DNA from: Ruania rhizosphaerae
Lineage (GTDB): Bacteria; Actinomycetota; Actinomycetes; Actinomycetales; Beutenbergiaceae
Direction: 5' to 3'
Length of the DNA: 64,000 nt
NCBI RefSeq assembly: GCF_009805705.1
Contig: NZ_VSMB01000015.1
Span: 1-64,000 of the forward strand
Position 1 is the first letter of the stretch, and every line of letters starts with the position of its first letter. The notes beneath the pieces were generated by a model, which had not been told where the DNA came from, searched no databases, and was given only the letters and a program-made list of their open reading frames with translations. The translations under genes and the position numbers were made by a program. This document shows positions 25,152 through 34,052 of the stretch, one piece after another.

Positions 25152-28100
25152 GTGCCCGCTCTTGAACGCCATCATCTCGCCGTCGTCTCCGGCCCTGGTC
25201 TGGGCTGGGTAGTGCCGCTGGGCGCCGAACAGGTCATCGTGGGGCGGGCGGGGCATGTGGACCTGTCCGTACCGGACCCACTGCTCTCGCGAGAGCACCT
25301 GGGCGCGCGGGATCGAGGAGGTCGGGTCCGCGTGCGTGACCTCGGTTCAGCCAACGGCACGATCCTGCGGCCCGCGCGCCGGTCCTCGCCCGGGTCAGCC
25401 GGGTCGCCCGGGTCGGCCGGGTCAGCACGGTTGGCGCGCAGGCGGCGCCTGGGTCCCCGGTGGCAGTCCACCCCGGTCGGGAGCCTGGTGATCGCTGGGG
25501 CCACCGTGCTGCAAGTCCGGGCCCATCCCGCGCTGCGCGACCTGCCCGAGCCTGAGCAGCCTGTCTCCGACGGTCTGCTGGGCCGGTTGCTGCTGCCCGT
25601 GCTGATCTCGCTGACCATGATCCCGCTACTGCTGTCCGGTGGAGGTGGTGGCTGGCGCATCCTGCTCATGCTCGCGATGCCGCTGGCCATCGTGGCGGCC
25701 GCGCTCTGGCCGGTACTACGCGAGCGGGCACGCCGCCAGCTGCGGCGGCCCGGTCCAGACCCCGTCCCGGCACCTCGGGTGGCGTTCGCCGATCCCGCCG
25801 AGGCGCTCGCCTGGCCCGGCGCGGCCCCCGGGCCTGCCGAGCCGGGCTGGGAGCTCGGGAACGCCGACGAACGCGCACCACGCCCCACCCGACCGGGCCG
25901 GGCGCTCTCGCCCCGGCGCCTCCGCCTCGCCGAGGCACTGCGGCACTGTCAACCGCCGGGAGTCGGTCAGGGCCTCGCCCTCGTGGGCGAACCGGCAGCG
26001 GTGCTCGGCCTCGGACGATGGGTGGTGGCGCGTACCGCTGCCACGCGCGCTTGCGCCGTCCTTGCACCCGAGGGCTGGGGCTGGGCGGCCCCTCTCGCCG
26101 AGCGCACTCCCGACGGCGACCCCTCGCTGCGGGTGCACGACCTCACCTGTACCGGGCTCTCACCGACGTACGACCCTGACGCCGCTCACCTGGTGCTGGC
26201 GGCACGGCTGACCGACGTGCCACCGTGGTGCACCACCGTGATCGCGGTCCGACCAGCTCACGACCGGCTGGTGAGCGAGCAGTGGGCGGATGAGTTCGCG
26301 GCGGCGCTCGCCGCGCACCTGCCGGACTCCGGGCAGCTGCCCGCGCAGGTCCATCTGGGCACGATCCTCGGCCCGGCGGAGCACACGCACCTGCTGGACA
26401 ACTGGTCCCGGAGCCTGCCGGGCCTGCCCGGGATCATCGGGATCGGGCAGCAGGGTCCCGTCGAGCTCGACCTCGCCCAGGACGGACCGCACGCACTGGT
26501 GGCGGGTACCACCGGTTCTGGCAAGTCCGAGCTGCTGGTGGCGTGGATCCTTGCGATCGCGCACGCGCGCTCACCCCAGGATGTCTCGTTCGTCCTCATC
26601 GACTACAAGGGTGGCGCCACCTTCGGCCCACTCCGGACGCTGCGCCACGTCGTCGGTCTCGTCACCGACCTGGATGCGGCCGCGACCGCACGGGCGCTGG
26701 CGAGCTTGCGAGCGGAGCTGCGCCACCGTGAGCGACGACTCGCCGCGGTCGGCGCGAACAACCTGACCGACTACCAGCGGCTCCGACCCGACGGATCCGA
26801 GGCGATCGGCCGGCTGGTGGTGGTCGTGGACGAGTTCCGGGCGATGGCCGATGCCCACCCTGACCAGCTCGATGCGCTGGTCCGCCTGGCCGCTCAGGGG
26901 CGTTCGCTCGGGATCCACCTCGTCCTGGCCACGCAGCGACCGGGGGGCGCGATCACCGCGGACATGCGCGCCAACCTCACCGCTCGGCTGTGCTTGCGGG
27001 TGCTCGAGGAGTCTGACGCCCAGGATGCGATCGGAGAGTCGACGCCTGCGCGACTCCCCCGGATCCCCGGGCGCGCGGTGCTGCGCACGGAGGGTAGGCA
27101 GGTGCTCCAGGCCGCGTGGTGCGGACCGGCGGAGACGGGCTGGTTGACCGAGCGGGTCGCGCAGCTGAACGCGGCCGCCGAGGCGCTCGACCGGCGGCAA
27201 CCCTGGCGTCAGGGGCGCCGATCGCCATGGGCGCCGCCGTTGCCGGAGCGCTGCACGTCCGCCGAGCTCGCCGGCCACGCCGGATCGGCACCAGCGGGCG
27301 CCCGGTTCCCGTTGCCGATCGCCCGGACAGACGTGCCTGAGGAGCAGCGCTTGGGGACCTGGTACTGGCCCGGTGGCACCCTGCTGATGTCCGGGCCGGC
27401 AGGGACCGGACGCACCACCGCACTGCAGACCGTGGTCGAGACATCGCTTCGCGCGGCCACCGCCACACACGTGATCGCTGAGGGAGCGGACAACTGGGAC
27501 GGCGCATCGGCGCCGGCGGCCGGGACCTGGTGCGACCCGGTGGATGTGCGCCGCGTGCGCCGGATGCTGGTCGGGCTCGGCCGCGGCGAAGGGCCGGCGT
27601 TGCTGGCGATCGACGACATCGACACCGTCCTGGCGGCCCTGGAGGAGACCGGAGCTCCCGGGGAAGGTGCAGAACTGCTCGGCAACCTTCTGCGGCGCAG
27701 CCGCCGCATCGGGCTGGACCTGCTGCTCACCGCACCGGCGCCAGCCCATCGTTGGGCGGGTGCGGTGGACCGTCACCTCGTGCTGTGCCCGCGCGACCAG
27801 GCCGACGCTGTGATGGCAGGGGTGCCGCGAGAGCTTGTCGGCACCGGGTGGCCACCGGGCCGCGGAGTGCTGGTCGAGCGGGGTGGAGCAGTGACGATGC
27901 AGGTCGCAGTGGCAGAACTCGACGACGGAGCCTGGGGCCACCCGCCCAGCCCACCCTGGCGGATCCGTCCGCTGCCCGACACAGTGCCCCTCCCCTCCGG
28001 CCCGGATCAGGGTGAGTGTGACGCTGCGGACCACGGCCTGATTCTCGGACGAGGCGGCGACGACGCCGGACTCCTGCGTCTCCACCCACATCCGGGGCAG

Positions 28101-28616
28101 ACCTGGCTGGTGGCCGGGCCACCCGGCTCCGGCCGCACCACCACCGTGCTCACTCTCATCACACAGCTACGAGCGCTGGGCTGGCGGATTGATGGGGAGC
28201 CACGGACGGTGTGGCAACCCCAGGCCACGACGACAGCCACGGACGGGGTGGGGGCCGCCGTCGTGATCGACGATGCCGACCGGCTCACCAGCGGCCGGAT
28301 ACCGGACGGGGCCGATGATCCACAGACCCTGCTGATCGCGACAACACGGCCCGACGGTGCACTCACCGCGACGCATCCACTGGGCGCTCGGCTGCGGGAG
28401 GCGGACGTGACGATCGCCCTCGCCGGGGTGCCACTCGGGCACCTGCCACCGGCGTTGCTGCGGCCACACCAGGAGCCGGAAGGCCCGCCGGGGCGCGCGG
28501 TGCTGCTGCATCGCGGACGCGCGACACCGCTCCAGGTCGCCACGGTGGCGGGCGCCGACCCAGGAGAATCAGAGGACGGCGTCGGGATTGCCCGAGCCGG
28601 AGGTGGCAGCCAGTGA
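25152..28616 (+). CDS. FHA-domain FtsK/SpoIIIE ATPase, EccC-like
   Basis: 1154 aa. An N-terminal FHA domain (about 10-75; VGRAGHVDLSV, SREHL, GSANGTI) precedes a variable linker, two membrane helices (about 145-195) and three P-loop modules. Module 1 has an intact Walker A (GTTGSGKS, K458) and DEFRAMAD. Modules 2 and 3 carry GPAGTGRT (R754) and GPPGSGRT (R995), with the lysine replaced by arginine. Three consecutive FtsK domains are the layout of EccC, the motor of type VII secretion. No ESX partner genes (EccB, EccD, WXG100) are nearby, so it is an orphan. GTG start. Confidence 0.87.
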   Translation: MPALERHHLAVVSGPGLGWVVPLGAEQVIVGRAGHVDLSVPDPLLSREHLGARDRGGRVRVRDLGSANGTILRPARRSSPGSAGSPGSAGSARLARRRRLGPRWQSTPVGSLVIAGATVLQVRAHPALRDLPEPEQPVSDGLLGRLLLPVLISLTMIPLLLSGGGGGWRILLMLAMPLAIVAAALWPVLRERARRQLRRPGPDPVPAPRVAFADPAEALAWPGAAPGPAEPGWELGNADERAPRPTRPGRALSPRRLRLAEALRHCQPPGVGQGLALVGEPAAVLGLGRWVVARTAATRACAVLAPEGWGWAAPLAERTPDGDPSLRVHDLTCTGLSPTYDPDAAHLVLAARLTDVPPWCTTVIAVRPAHDRLVSEQWADEFAAALAAHLPDSGQLPAQVHLGTILGPAEHTHLLDNWSRSLPGLPGIIGIGQQGPVELDLAQDGPHALVAGTTGSGKSELLVAWILAIAHARSPQDVSFVLIDYKGGATFGPLRTLRHVVGLVTDLDAAATARALASLRAELRHRERRLAAVGANNLTDYQRLRPDGSEAIGRLVVVVDEFRAMADAHPDQLDALVRLAAQGRSLGIHLVLATQRPGGAITADMRANLTARLCLRVLEESDAQDAIGESTPARLPRIPGRAVLRTEGRQVLQAAWCGPAETGWLTERVAQLNAAAEALDRRQPWRQGRRSPWAPPLPERCTSAELAGHAGSAPAGARFPLPIARTDVPEEQRLGTWYWPGGTLLMSGPAGTGRTTALQTVVETSLRAATATHVIAEGADNWDGASAPAAGTWCDPVDVRRVRRMLVGLGRGEGPALLAIDDIDTVLAALEETGAPGEGAELLGNLLRRSRRIGLDLLLTAPAPAHRWAGAVDRHLVLCPRDQADAVMAGVPRELVGTGWPPGRGVLVERGGAVTMQVAVAELDDGAWGHPPSPPWRIRPLPDTVPLPSGPDQGECDAADHGLILGRGGDDAGLLRLHPHPGQTWLVAGPPGSGRTTTVLTLITQLRALGWRIDGEPRTVWQPQATTTATDGVGAAVVIDDADRLTSGRIPDGADDPQTLLIATTRPDGALTATHPLGARLREADVTIALAGVPLGHLPPALLRPHQEPEGPPGRAVLLHRGRATPLQVATVAGADPGESEDGVGIARAGGGSQ

Positions 28617-28982
28617 GGTCGGCAGCAGCAAGCACACGGTCACCGCGATCGCAGACGCGATCCCGGGAATGGTCAACCACCAGGGCAACTGCGCGAACGA
28701 GGAGACGAGCACCGCGACCTGGAGCAGCTGCCAGGTGACGACCGGGCCGCGCCCCCAGCGGCGTCCCTGGTGCAACGCACGCACCGCCGCTGCGAGGAGC
28801 AGCGCGAAAAGCACCAGCACCACCAGCACGCCAACGTTGACTGCGAGCATCGCGCCACCGGCGAGGGCCGAGGAGACGACCCCGGTCACACCAACGAGGA
28901 TCAGCACGGCAGCTTCGAGAACGGCGAGCAGCAGGGCGACCCGCAGCGGGACAGTGTGAGGCTCAGAGGTCGTGTCGGGCAC
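28569..28982 (-). CDS. Hypothetical four-helix membrane protein
   Basis: 137 aa. Four membrane helices fill nearly all of the chain after a 14-residue polar N terminus; the cytosolic loop RALHQGRRWGRGPV is basic. No family motif recognised. Its last 48 nt overlap the 3' end of the FHA-FtsK gene on the opposite strand. Both genes look real by composition, so this is a true convergent overlap, not a shadow. Confidence 0.7.
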   Translation of the reverse strand: MPDTTSEPHTVPLRVALLLAVLEAAVLILVGVTGVVSSALAGGAMLAVNVGVLVVLVLFALLLAAAVRALHQGRRWGRGPVVTWQLLQVAVLVSSFAQLPWWLTIPGIASAIAVTVCLLLPTSLAATSGSGNPDAVL

Positions 28983-28999
28983 CTGATCAGCGTACGTGC

Positions 29000-29015
29000 T
29001 GTGACAGATCTCTCA
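29000..29015. promoter_or_regulatory. CRP-like site upstream of whiB1
   Basis: TGTGA-N6-TCTCA deviates by one base from the TGTGA-N6-TCACA consensus of CRP. It lies about 160 bases upstream of the whiB1 start. CRP control of whiB1 is known in mycobacteria, which makes the match worth noting. The rest of 28983-29176 holds no clear promoter hexamers. Confidence 0.3.
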
Positions 29016-29176
29016 GCGCTACCAACACGAAACTGTGACGTAACCCCTTGTGCACATTTGGGGGCTCGTGTGAGAGTTAATGCAGTGAAAGAGCGCGTAC
29101 GGCGCGGACCTCCCCACCCCTGCACGGAGTGAATCCGGTTCTAGCGCGCCCGCACGCCTGGCGAAGGAGTATACGC

Positions 29177-29425
29177 ATGGATTGGCGTCACGAAGCCGCG
29201 TGTCTGACCGAGGACCCGGAACTGTTCTTCCCCATCGGCAACACTGGCCCTGCTCTGCAGCAGATCGACGAGGCGAAGGCCGTGTGCCGTCGTTGCACCG
29301 TCGTGGACACGTGCCTGAAGTGGGCCATCGAGTCCGGCCAGGATGCTGGTGTCTGGGGCGGGATGTCCGAGGACGAGCGCCGCGCGCTCAAGCGCCGCAC
29401 CGCCCGCGCTCGCCGCGCCAGCTGA
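29177..29425 (+). CDS. whiB1: WhiB1-like iron-sulfur regulator
   Basis: 82 aa, the complete Wbl core. C9, C37, C40 and C46 (VCRRCTVVDTC) bind the 4Fe-4S cluster, GVWGG forms the turn, and a basic tail (KRRTARARR) contacts DNA. The short length and the sequence MDWRHEAACL fit WhiB1 (WblE), which binds sigma-A and responds to nitric oxide in mycobacteria. GAAGGAG precedes the ATG at 29177. The gene is convergent with pdtaS, as in M. tuberculosis (Rv3219/Rv3220c). Confidence 0.93.
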   Translation: MDWRHEAACLTEDPELFFPIGNTGPALQQIDEAKAVCRRCTVVDTCLKWAIESGQDAGVWGGMSEDERRALKRRTARARRAS

Positions 29426-29451
29426 CGCGACAACCCCACGATCGAGGCTCT

Positions 29452-29485
29452 GACGGCCGGTCACCCGAACGGGTGGCCGGCCGTC
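29452..29485. terminator. Bidirectional hairpin between whiB1 and pdtaS
   Basis: A 15-bp stem (29452-29466 with 29471-29485) with one G-T wobble and the loop GAAC sits between the convergent genes. Confidence 0.7.
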
Positions 29486-29508
29486 GGCATGTTCGACCCC
29501 GCTGACGG

Positions 29509-30972
29509 TCAGTTCTCCCTCGTCTCCCCCAGCCTCGCCTTGAGAATCACTGCGGTCCCCCCGGTCGGTACCGGCTCCCAGGTGATGGTGCCGTCGAGCT
29601 CGGTCGCCACCAGGGTGCGCACGATCTGTGTGCCGAGACCGTTCATCGCAATCTCGGACTCCATCCCCCGGCCATCGTCGGCCACCCGTACCTCGAGGTG
29701 GTGACCGGACCGGTCAGCGTCGATCGTGACCGTCCCCCCGATGCCGGCGAGTCCGTGCTCGACGGCGTTGGTCACCAGCTCCGTGAGCACCACGGCGAGC
29801 GCCGTCGCATCGGTGGCGGGCACCCGTCCGAAGGTGCCGTTGCGGACAGTCTTGACGTGCGTCTCCCCTGAGGCGACGTCGGCGGCCAAGCGCAGGGTGC
29901 GGCCGAACACCTCGTCGAAGTCGACGATCTCGTCGATGGTCTGCGAGAGCGCCTCGTGCACGGTGGCGATCGTGGCCACGCGGCGCATCGCCTCCTCCAG
30001 CGCCGACCGAGCATCGGTGGAATCGGTGCGTCTGGCCTGCAGCCGCAGCAGCGCCGCCACCGTCTGCAGGTTGTTCTTGACCCGGTGATGGATCTCCCGG
30101 ATGGTGGCGTCCTTGGTGAGCAGCTCGCGTTCGCGGCGACGCAACTCGGAGACGTCGCGCACCAGCAGCACCGCGCCGACTCGCTGCCCGTACTCGGTGA
30201 CCGGCAGCGCCCGCAGGGACAGGCTCACCCCGCGTGCCTCCATCTCGGTGCGCCAGGCGGCGCGCCCCATCACCACCAGGGGCAACGACTCGTCCACTGG
30301 CGAGTTGACCTCCACCAGGGGCGTGACGACCTCCGCGAGGGTACGGCCGACGATCTCGTCAGTGACCCCCAACCGGTGGAAGGCACTCAGCGCGTTCGGG
30401 CTGCCGTAGAGCACCTCTCCCTCGCTGTTGAGCCGGACCAGACCGTCGCCCACCCGCGGAGCGCCACGCCGTGGACCGGTCGCCGCGTTCGCGAGCGGGA
30501 ACTCGCCCCGGGCGATCATGCCGCAGAGCTCGTCCGCGGACTCGACGTAGTTGAGTTCGAGCCGGCTCGGAGTACGGCTCGCCCCCAGGTACGTCTCCCG
30601 CGCGATCACGGCCAAGGTGCGTCCGGCGCGCACCACCGGGATAGTCTCCTCCCGGATCGCGAATGTGCCGTTCCAGCGCGCCTCCCGGGCCCGGTTCACG
30701 GCCTGCGCACCGCGCGCGTGCCGTAACGTCTCCCGCAATCCCGCTGGAGCGCGCTGGCCCACGACATCGTCGTGGTGCACCGTGGCGCCGGTGGAGGGTC
30801 GAGCGTGCGCGACCGCGACGAAGTCGTCCTCGGTGGTCGGCAGCCACAGCACCAGGTCGGCAAACGCGAGGTCGGAGATCACCTGCCAGTCGCCGACAAG
30901 AAGATGGAGCCACTCGGCGTCCTGTGTTGCCAGGTCGCTGTGCTGGTCGATCAGATCACCCATCGTGGACAC
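29509..30972 (-). CDS. pdtaS: Sensor histidine kinase PdtaS
   Basis: 487 aa, soluble (no membrane helix). Order: GAF-like domain (about 1-150), PAS domain (about 180-285), HisKA_2 with KDATIREIHHRVKNNLQT and an HATPase domain (VLTELVTNAVEHGL, DDGRGM, GLGTQIVRTLV). It matches M. tuberculosis PdtaS in architecture and in many motif segments, including the opening STMGDL; that alignment makes GTG 30972 (VSTMGDL) the likely start rather than GTG/ATG further out. PdtaS phosphorylates the ANTAR antiterminator PdtaR and is linked to nitric oxide and copper sensing. TAAGGT lies seven bases before the GTG, so the mRNA may be leaderless. Confidence 0.93.
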   Translation of the reverse strand: MSTMGDLIDQHSDLATQDAEWLHLLVGDWQVISDLAFADLVLWLPTTEDDFVAVAHARPSTGATVHHDDVVGQRAPAGLRETLRHARGAQAVNRAREARWNGTFAIREETIPVVRAGRTLAVIARETYLGASRTPSRLELNYVESADELCGMIARGEFPLANAATGPRRGAPRVGDGLVRLNSEGEVLYGSPNALSAFHRLGVTDEIVGRTLAEVVTPLVEVNSPVDESLPLVVMGRAAWRTEMEARGVSLSLRALPVTEYGQRVGAVLLVRDVSELRRRERELLTKDATIREIHHRVKNNLQTVAALLRLQARRTDSTDARSALEEAMRRVATIATVHEALSQTIDEIVDFDEVFGRTLRLAADVASGETHVKTVRNGTFGRVPATDATALAVVLTELVTNAVEHGLAGIGGTVTIDADRSGHHLEVRVADDGRGMESEIAMNGLGTQIVRTLVATELDGTITWEPVPTGGTAVILKARLGETREN

Positions 30973-30979
30973 GGGTTCC

Positions 30980-30985
30980 ACCTTA
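30980..30985 (-). promoter_or_regulatory. -10-like box for a leaderless pdtaS transcript
   Basis: TAAGGT on the minus strand ends seven bases before the GTG start at 30972. No other transcription signal lies between metI and pdtaS, which are 60 bases apart. Confidence 0.35.
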
Positions 30986-31032
30986 CGGCCGCCACGCGAT
31001 CAGCCAGCACACTGGCTCGACCGCAGGGCAGA

Positions 31033-31689
31033 TCAGCGCCGAAGCGCCTTGCGCGCGAGGGTGTTACCCAGCCACTGCACGGCGTGGACGATCACGATGA
31101 TCACGAGCACCACCATCGCCGTGACGCCCCAGTCGAACTGGCGGTACCCGTGCACGATGGCGAAGTCACCGAGGCCACCGGCGCCCACGTAGCCGGCGAC
31201 CGCGGAAGCGTCCAGGACGGCGACGAACAGGAACGTGAAGCCGAGGATGAGCGGTGCCAGTGCCTCCGGGATCAGCACCGTTGCGATGATCCGCACCGGA
31301 CCCGCGCCCATGGCACGCGCGGCTTCCACCACACCCGGATCGATCCCCAGCAGGTTCTGCTCCACCAGCCGCGCGAACACGAAGGTGGCCATGAACGCTA
31401 GCGCGAACGTGAACGGTTCGATCCCGATGGTGCTTCCGGTGACCAGCCTGTTCAATGGTCCGATCGCCATCAGGAAAATGATGAACGGGATGGGCCGCAC
31501 GATGTTCACGGCCACGTTCAGCACCCCGAAGGCGATCCGGTTCGCCAACAGGTTCCCGGGTCGGAACAGATACAGACCCAGACCGATCGCCAGCCCGCAC
31601 AGGCCTCCCACGGCCATCGCAATGAGCACGATGAACGCCGTTTCACCGGCTGCGGCGATCAGCAGCGGTGTGAGTCGCTCCCAATCCAT
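31033..31689 (-). CDS. metI: Methionine ABC transporter permease MetI
   Basis: 218 aa, five membrane helices, the MetI subtype with RPIPFIIFLMAIGPLNRL and the EAA-like loop VEAARAMGAGPVRIIATVLI. Forms the homodimeric channel of the methionine importer together with MetN and MetQ. Start overlaps the metN stop by one base. Confidence 0.93.
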   Translation of the reverse strand: MDWERLTPLLIAAAGETAFIVLIAMAVGGLCGLAIGLGLYLFRPGNLLANRIAFGVLNVAVNIVRPIPFIIFLMAIGPLNRLVTGSTIGIEPFTFALAFMATFVFARLVEQNLLGIDPGVVEAARAMGAGPVRIIATVLIPEALAPLILGFTFLFVAVLDASAVAGYVGAGGLGDFAIVHGYRQFDWGVTAMVVLVIIVIVHAVQWLGNTLARKALRR

Positions 31690-32771
31690 CAGCGACTACC
31701 CTCCTCGATCGGTGCCATCGACGGGTCCTCGTGCGGATCAGACGCAGTCCCCAGGTCCACCACATCGGAGAAGGCGCGCAACGCCGTCACCCCCTGCTGG
31801 ATGCGGACCGGCTCCCCGATGAGTTCCAGCGTGAGCGAGCCGTACGGGCGCCGGGCGACCTCGGTGATCCCTCCGTAGACGACGGTGGAGTCGACTCCGG
31901 CATCTCGCAGCACCTCGTTCAGCCGGGAGGTGGAATGGCCGGCATCGTCCACGCCGACCGTCACCAGCCGCCCAGGATGACGAACGCGCAGCCGCTCCAG
32001 CACGTCCGCCGTCGGGCGATCCTTGAGCGCCGATGCCACGAACCGGCGACTCACCGGGTGCTGCGGGGCCGAGAACACCCGGTAGGTGTCGTCCAGCTCC
32101 ACCACCCGGCCGTGCTCCATCACGGCGACGCGATCACACAGTGAGCGCACCACGTCCATCTCGTGCGTGATCACCACCACGGTGATCCCGAACTCGCTAT
32201 TCACCCGCCGCAGCAGGGCGAGCACGTCGGCAGTGGTCTCCGGGTCGAGTGCCGAGGTGCACTCGTCGGCCAGCAGGATGCGCGGATTGGTGGCCAGCGC
32301 GCGAGCGATACCCACCCGCTGCTTCTGCCCTCCGGAGAGCTTGGCCGGGTAGGCCCCGGCCTTGTCGGTGATCCCGACGAAGTCGAGCAGTTCGGCCACC
32401 CGCGCGTCCCGCTTGGCTCTGGGCCAGCCGGCCACCTCCAGCGGGTAGGCCACATTCGCCGCGACGGTACGCGAGCCGAGCAGGTTGAACTGCTGGAAGA
32501 TCATCCCGATCCCGGCGCGCACCTCCCGCAACCGCGACTCCCGGAGCGCGGTGACATCCACCCCGTCGACCACGACCGACCCGGAGGTGGCGGGTTCGAG
32601 GGCGTTGATCAGCCGCACCAGCGTGCTCTTGCCCGCACCGGAGTAGCCGATCACACCGAAGATCTCCCCCGGCTGGATGTCCAGACTCACCCCGTCGACG
32701 GCGCGGATCTCGCCATGGCGTGCGGAGAAGACCTTGTGCGCCTCCCTCAGGGAGATGATCGGTTCACTCAT
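31689..32771 (-). CDS. metN: Methionine ABC transporter ATPase MetN
   Basis: 360 aa. ATPase core with Walker A GYSGAGKST, Q-loop IFQQFNLL, signature LSGGQKQR, Walker B ILLADECTSALDPE and H-loop VITHEMD. The C-terminal 100 residues form the NIL regulatory domain, which binds methionine and shuts the transporter off at high internal methionine. Second gene of metQNI. Confidence 0.94.
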   Translation of the reverse strand: MSEPIISLREAHKVFSARHGEIRAVDGVSLDIQPGEIFGVIGYSGAGKSTLVRLINALEPATSGSVVVDGVDVTALRESRLREVRAGIGMIFQQFNLLGSRTVAANVAYPLEVAGWPRAKRDARVAELLDFVGITDKAGAYPAKLSGGQKQRVGIARALATNPRILLADECTSALDPETTADVLALLRRVNSEFGITVVVITHEMDVVRSLCDRVAVMEHGRVVELDDTYRVFSAPQHPVSRRFVASALKDRPTADVLERLRVRHPGRLVTVGVDDAGHSTSRLNEVLRDAGVDSTVVYGGITEVARRPYGSLTLELIGEPVRIQQGVTALRAFSDVVDLGTASDPHEDPSMAPIEEGSR

Positions 32772-32789
32772 GCGTCTCCTCGACGACCG

Positions 32790-32821
32790 TTCCCCGAGCG
32801 AGCCTTCGCTCGCCCGGGGAA
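32790..32821. terminator. Attenuator-like hairpin between metQ and metN
   Basis: An almost perfect stem of about 13 bp (TTCCCCG arms with one mismatch) around CCTT lies in the 109-base gap. It should stabilise the metQ mRNA or reduce read-through into metN, so that binding protein exceeds transporter. Confidence 0.55.
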
Positions 32822-32880
32822 GCAGTGTGCCAGAGCTGACGACCGGGCGCTCCGGCCGTCAACTGACTACGTGGCCTGGG

Positions 32881-33774
32881 TCACTCGGCGAAGTCGGACT
32901 CGATCTGCGCCAGGATCTCCTGCAGTTCATCCGCGGGGTTGTTCACGAAGACCGCGCTCCCACCAGAGGACTCGAACGCCGCCTCTTCCACCTCGGGTGA
33001 GTGGTACAGCTCGACGAGCTGGGCGAAGGTCTCGTTGTCGGCTTCCTCCGCGTCGGCGACCCAGATGTTGATGTACGGAGCCGCAGCGTCCGAGGCGGGG
33101 TCGTCGGAGAAGATCGCGTCCTCGGCCACCAGGCCCGCATCGGCCACGAAGTCGTTGTTGATGATCGAGGCGGCCACATCCTGCAGGGCGAGCGCCGTCT
33201 GGGCGGCGTCCACGGGCGTCACACTCACCCGGGACTCCTCGGCGATCACGTCGGCCGGGGTGGAGAACGCACTACCACCACCCTCGAGGGTGAGGAGACC
33301 CGCCTCCTGCAGCACCAGCAGGGCGCGGGCCTGGTTGGTCTCGTCGTTCGGGATGGCGATCTCGCCACCTTCGGGGATCTCCTCCACGCTCGCGTAGTCC
33401 AGCGAGAACAGGCTCAGCGGGTACACCGCGGTGGCGCCGATCGGGGTGAGGTCGCTGTCGGTGTTGACGTTGTACTTGGCCAGGAACTGCAGGTGCTGGA
33501 ACTGGTTCAGGTCCAGGTCGCCGTCGCTCAGTCCCTGGTTCGGCAGCTGGTAGTCGGAGAAATTCACCATCCGCACCGTGATGCCCTCGTCGGCTGCGGC
33601 CGACTCGAACACCTCCCACTGCGGTTCGGAGGAGTTCACCACGCCGATACGAATGGGGTCGTCCTCGGAACCGGAAGCTGCGCCGTCGGCGGCACCTCCG
33701 CACGAGGCGAGGGTGAGCGCGGCGGTCGTGGCGAGGGCGGCGACGCCGACATGGCGACGGGACAGGCTGGACAT
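32881..33774 (-). CDS. metQ: Methionine-binding lipoprotein MetQ (NlpA family)
   Basis: 297 aa. Short Arg-rich N terminus, hydrophobic segment and lipobox LASC, then an acidic linker and the NlpA fold (IRIGVVNSSEPQWEVF, VRMVNFSDYQLPN, DLNQFQHLQFL). Anchored outside the membrane, it delivers methionine to MetNI. ATG 33774 has AAAGGA six bases upstream; the longer frame is rejected. It heads metQNI. About 200 bases upstream start a possible leaderless small ORF (33977) and several hairpins, so the operon may be controlled in its leader. Confidence 0.93.
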   Translation of the reverse strand: MSSLSRRHVGVAALATTAALTLASCGGAADGAASGSEDDPIRIGVVNSSEPQWEVFESAAADEGITVRMVNFSDYQLPNQGLSDGDLDLNQFQHLQFLAKYNVNTDSDLTPIGATAVYPLSLFSLDYASVEEIPEGGEIAIPNDETNQARALLVLQEAGLLTLEGGGSAFSTPADVIAEESRVSVTPVDAAQTALALQDVAASIINNDFVADAGLVAEDAIFSDDPASDAAAPYINIWVADAEEADNETFAQLVELYHSPEVEEAAFESSGGSAVFVNNPADELQEILAQIESDFAE

Positions 33775-33832
33775 GGGTGGTCCTTTCGATGAGGAGAGGG
33801 GGCACAGGTGTGCCGGGTGTGTCGGCAGGGAC

Positions 33833-33847
33833 GTCGGCACGGCCGAC
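33833..33847. repeat. Hairpin in the metQ leader
   Basis: GTCGGC-ACG-GCCGAC is a perfect 6-bp stem; a second small palindrome GGCACAGGTGTGCC is at 33801-33814. Both lie between the putative leader ORF and metQ. They might act as antiterminator and terminator elements; this is inference. Confidence 0.4.
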
Positions 33848-33875
33848 GGCGCAGGTGGTCCCACACGCGAACAGA

Positions 33876-33977
33876 TCAGTCGCGCATTCGCTCCGGGGCG
33901 GGTGGGATCGCGGTCATGCCGCCATCATGAACGACCGCGGCCAGAGCCCACCAATCCATTCCGGTCGCGTCCAGCAT
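33876..33977 (-). CDS. Putative leaderless leader peptide of metQNI
   Basis: 33 codons from ATG 33977 to TGA 33876. Four of 33 residues are Met (MLDATGMDWW, GGMTAI, ERMRD), more than usual. GATAAT ends exactly six bases before the ATG, so transcription could begin on the start codon. It ends about 100 bases upstream of metQ. It could be a methionine-sensing leader peptide, but it may also be a chance ORF; the classic SAM riboswitch motifs are not visible. Confidence 0.35.
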   Translation of the reverse strand: MLDATGMDWWALAAVVHDGGMTAIPPAPERMRD

Positions 33978-33983
33978 CCGGAC

Positions 33984-33989
33984 ATTATC
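33984..33989 (-). promoter_or_regulatory. -10 box GATAAT upstream of the metQ leader
   Basis: GATAAT on the minus strand is the best -10 hexamer in the metQ upstream region. No convincing -35 lies 17 bases further up. Confidence 0.45.
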
Positions 33990-34052
33990 GTGGGTGCGGT
34001 GTGGTGCCGACCGGACGTGCCGCTGCTGCGGGCCACAGAACGCCGCCAGCGG

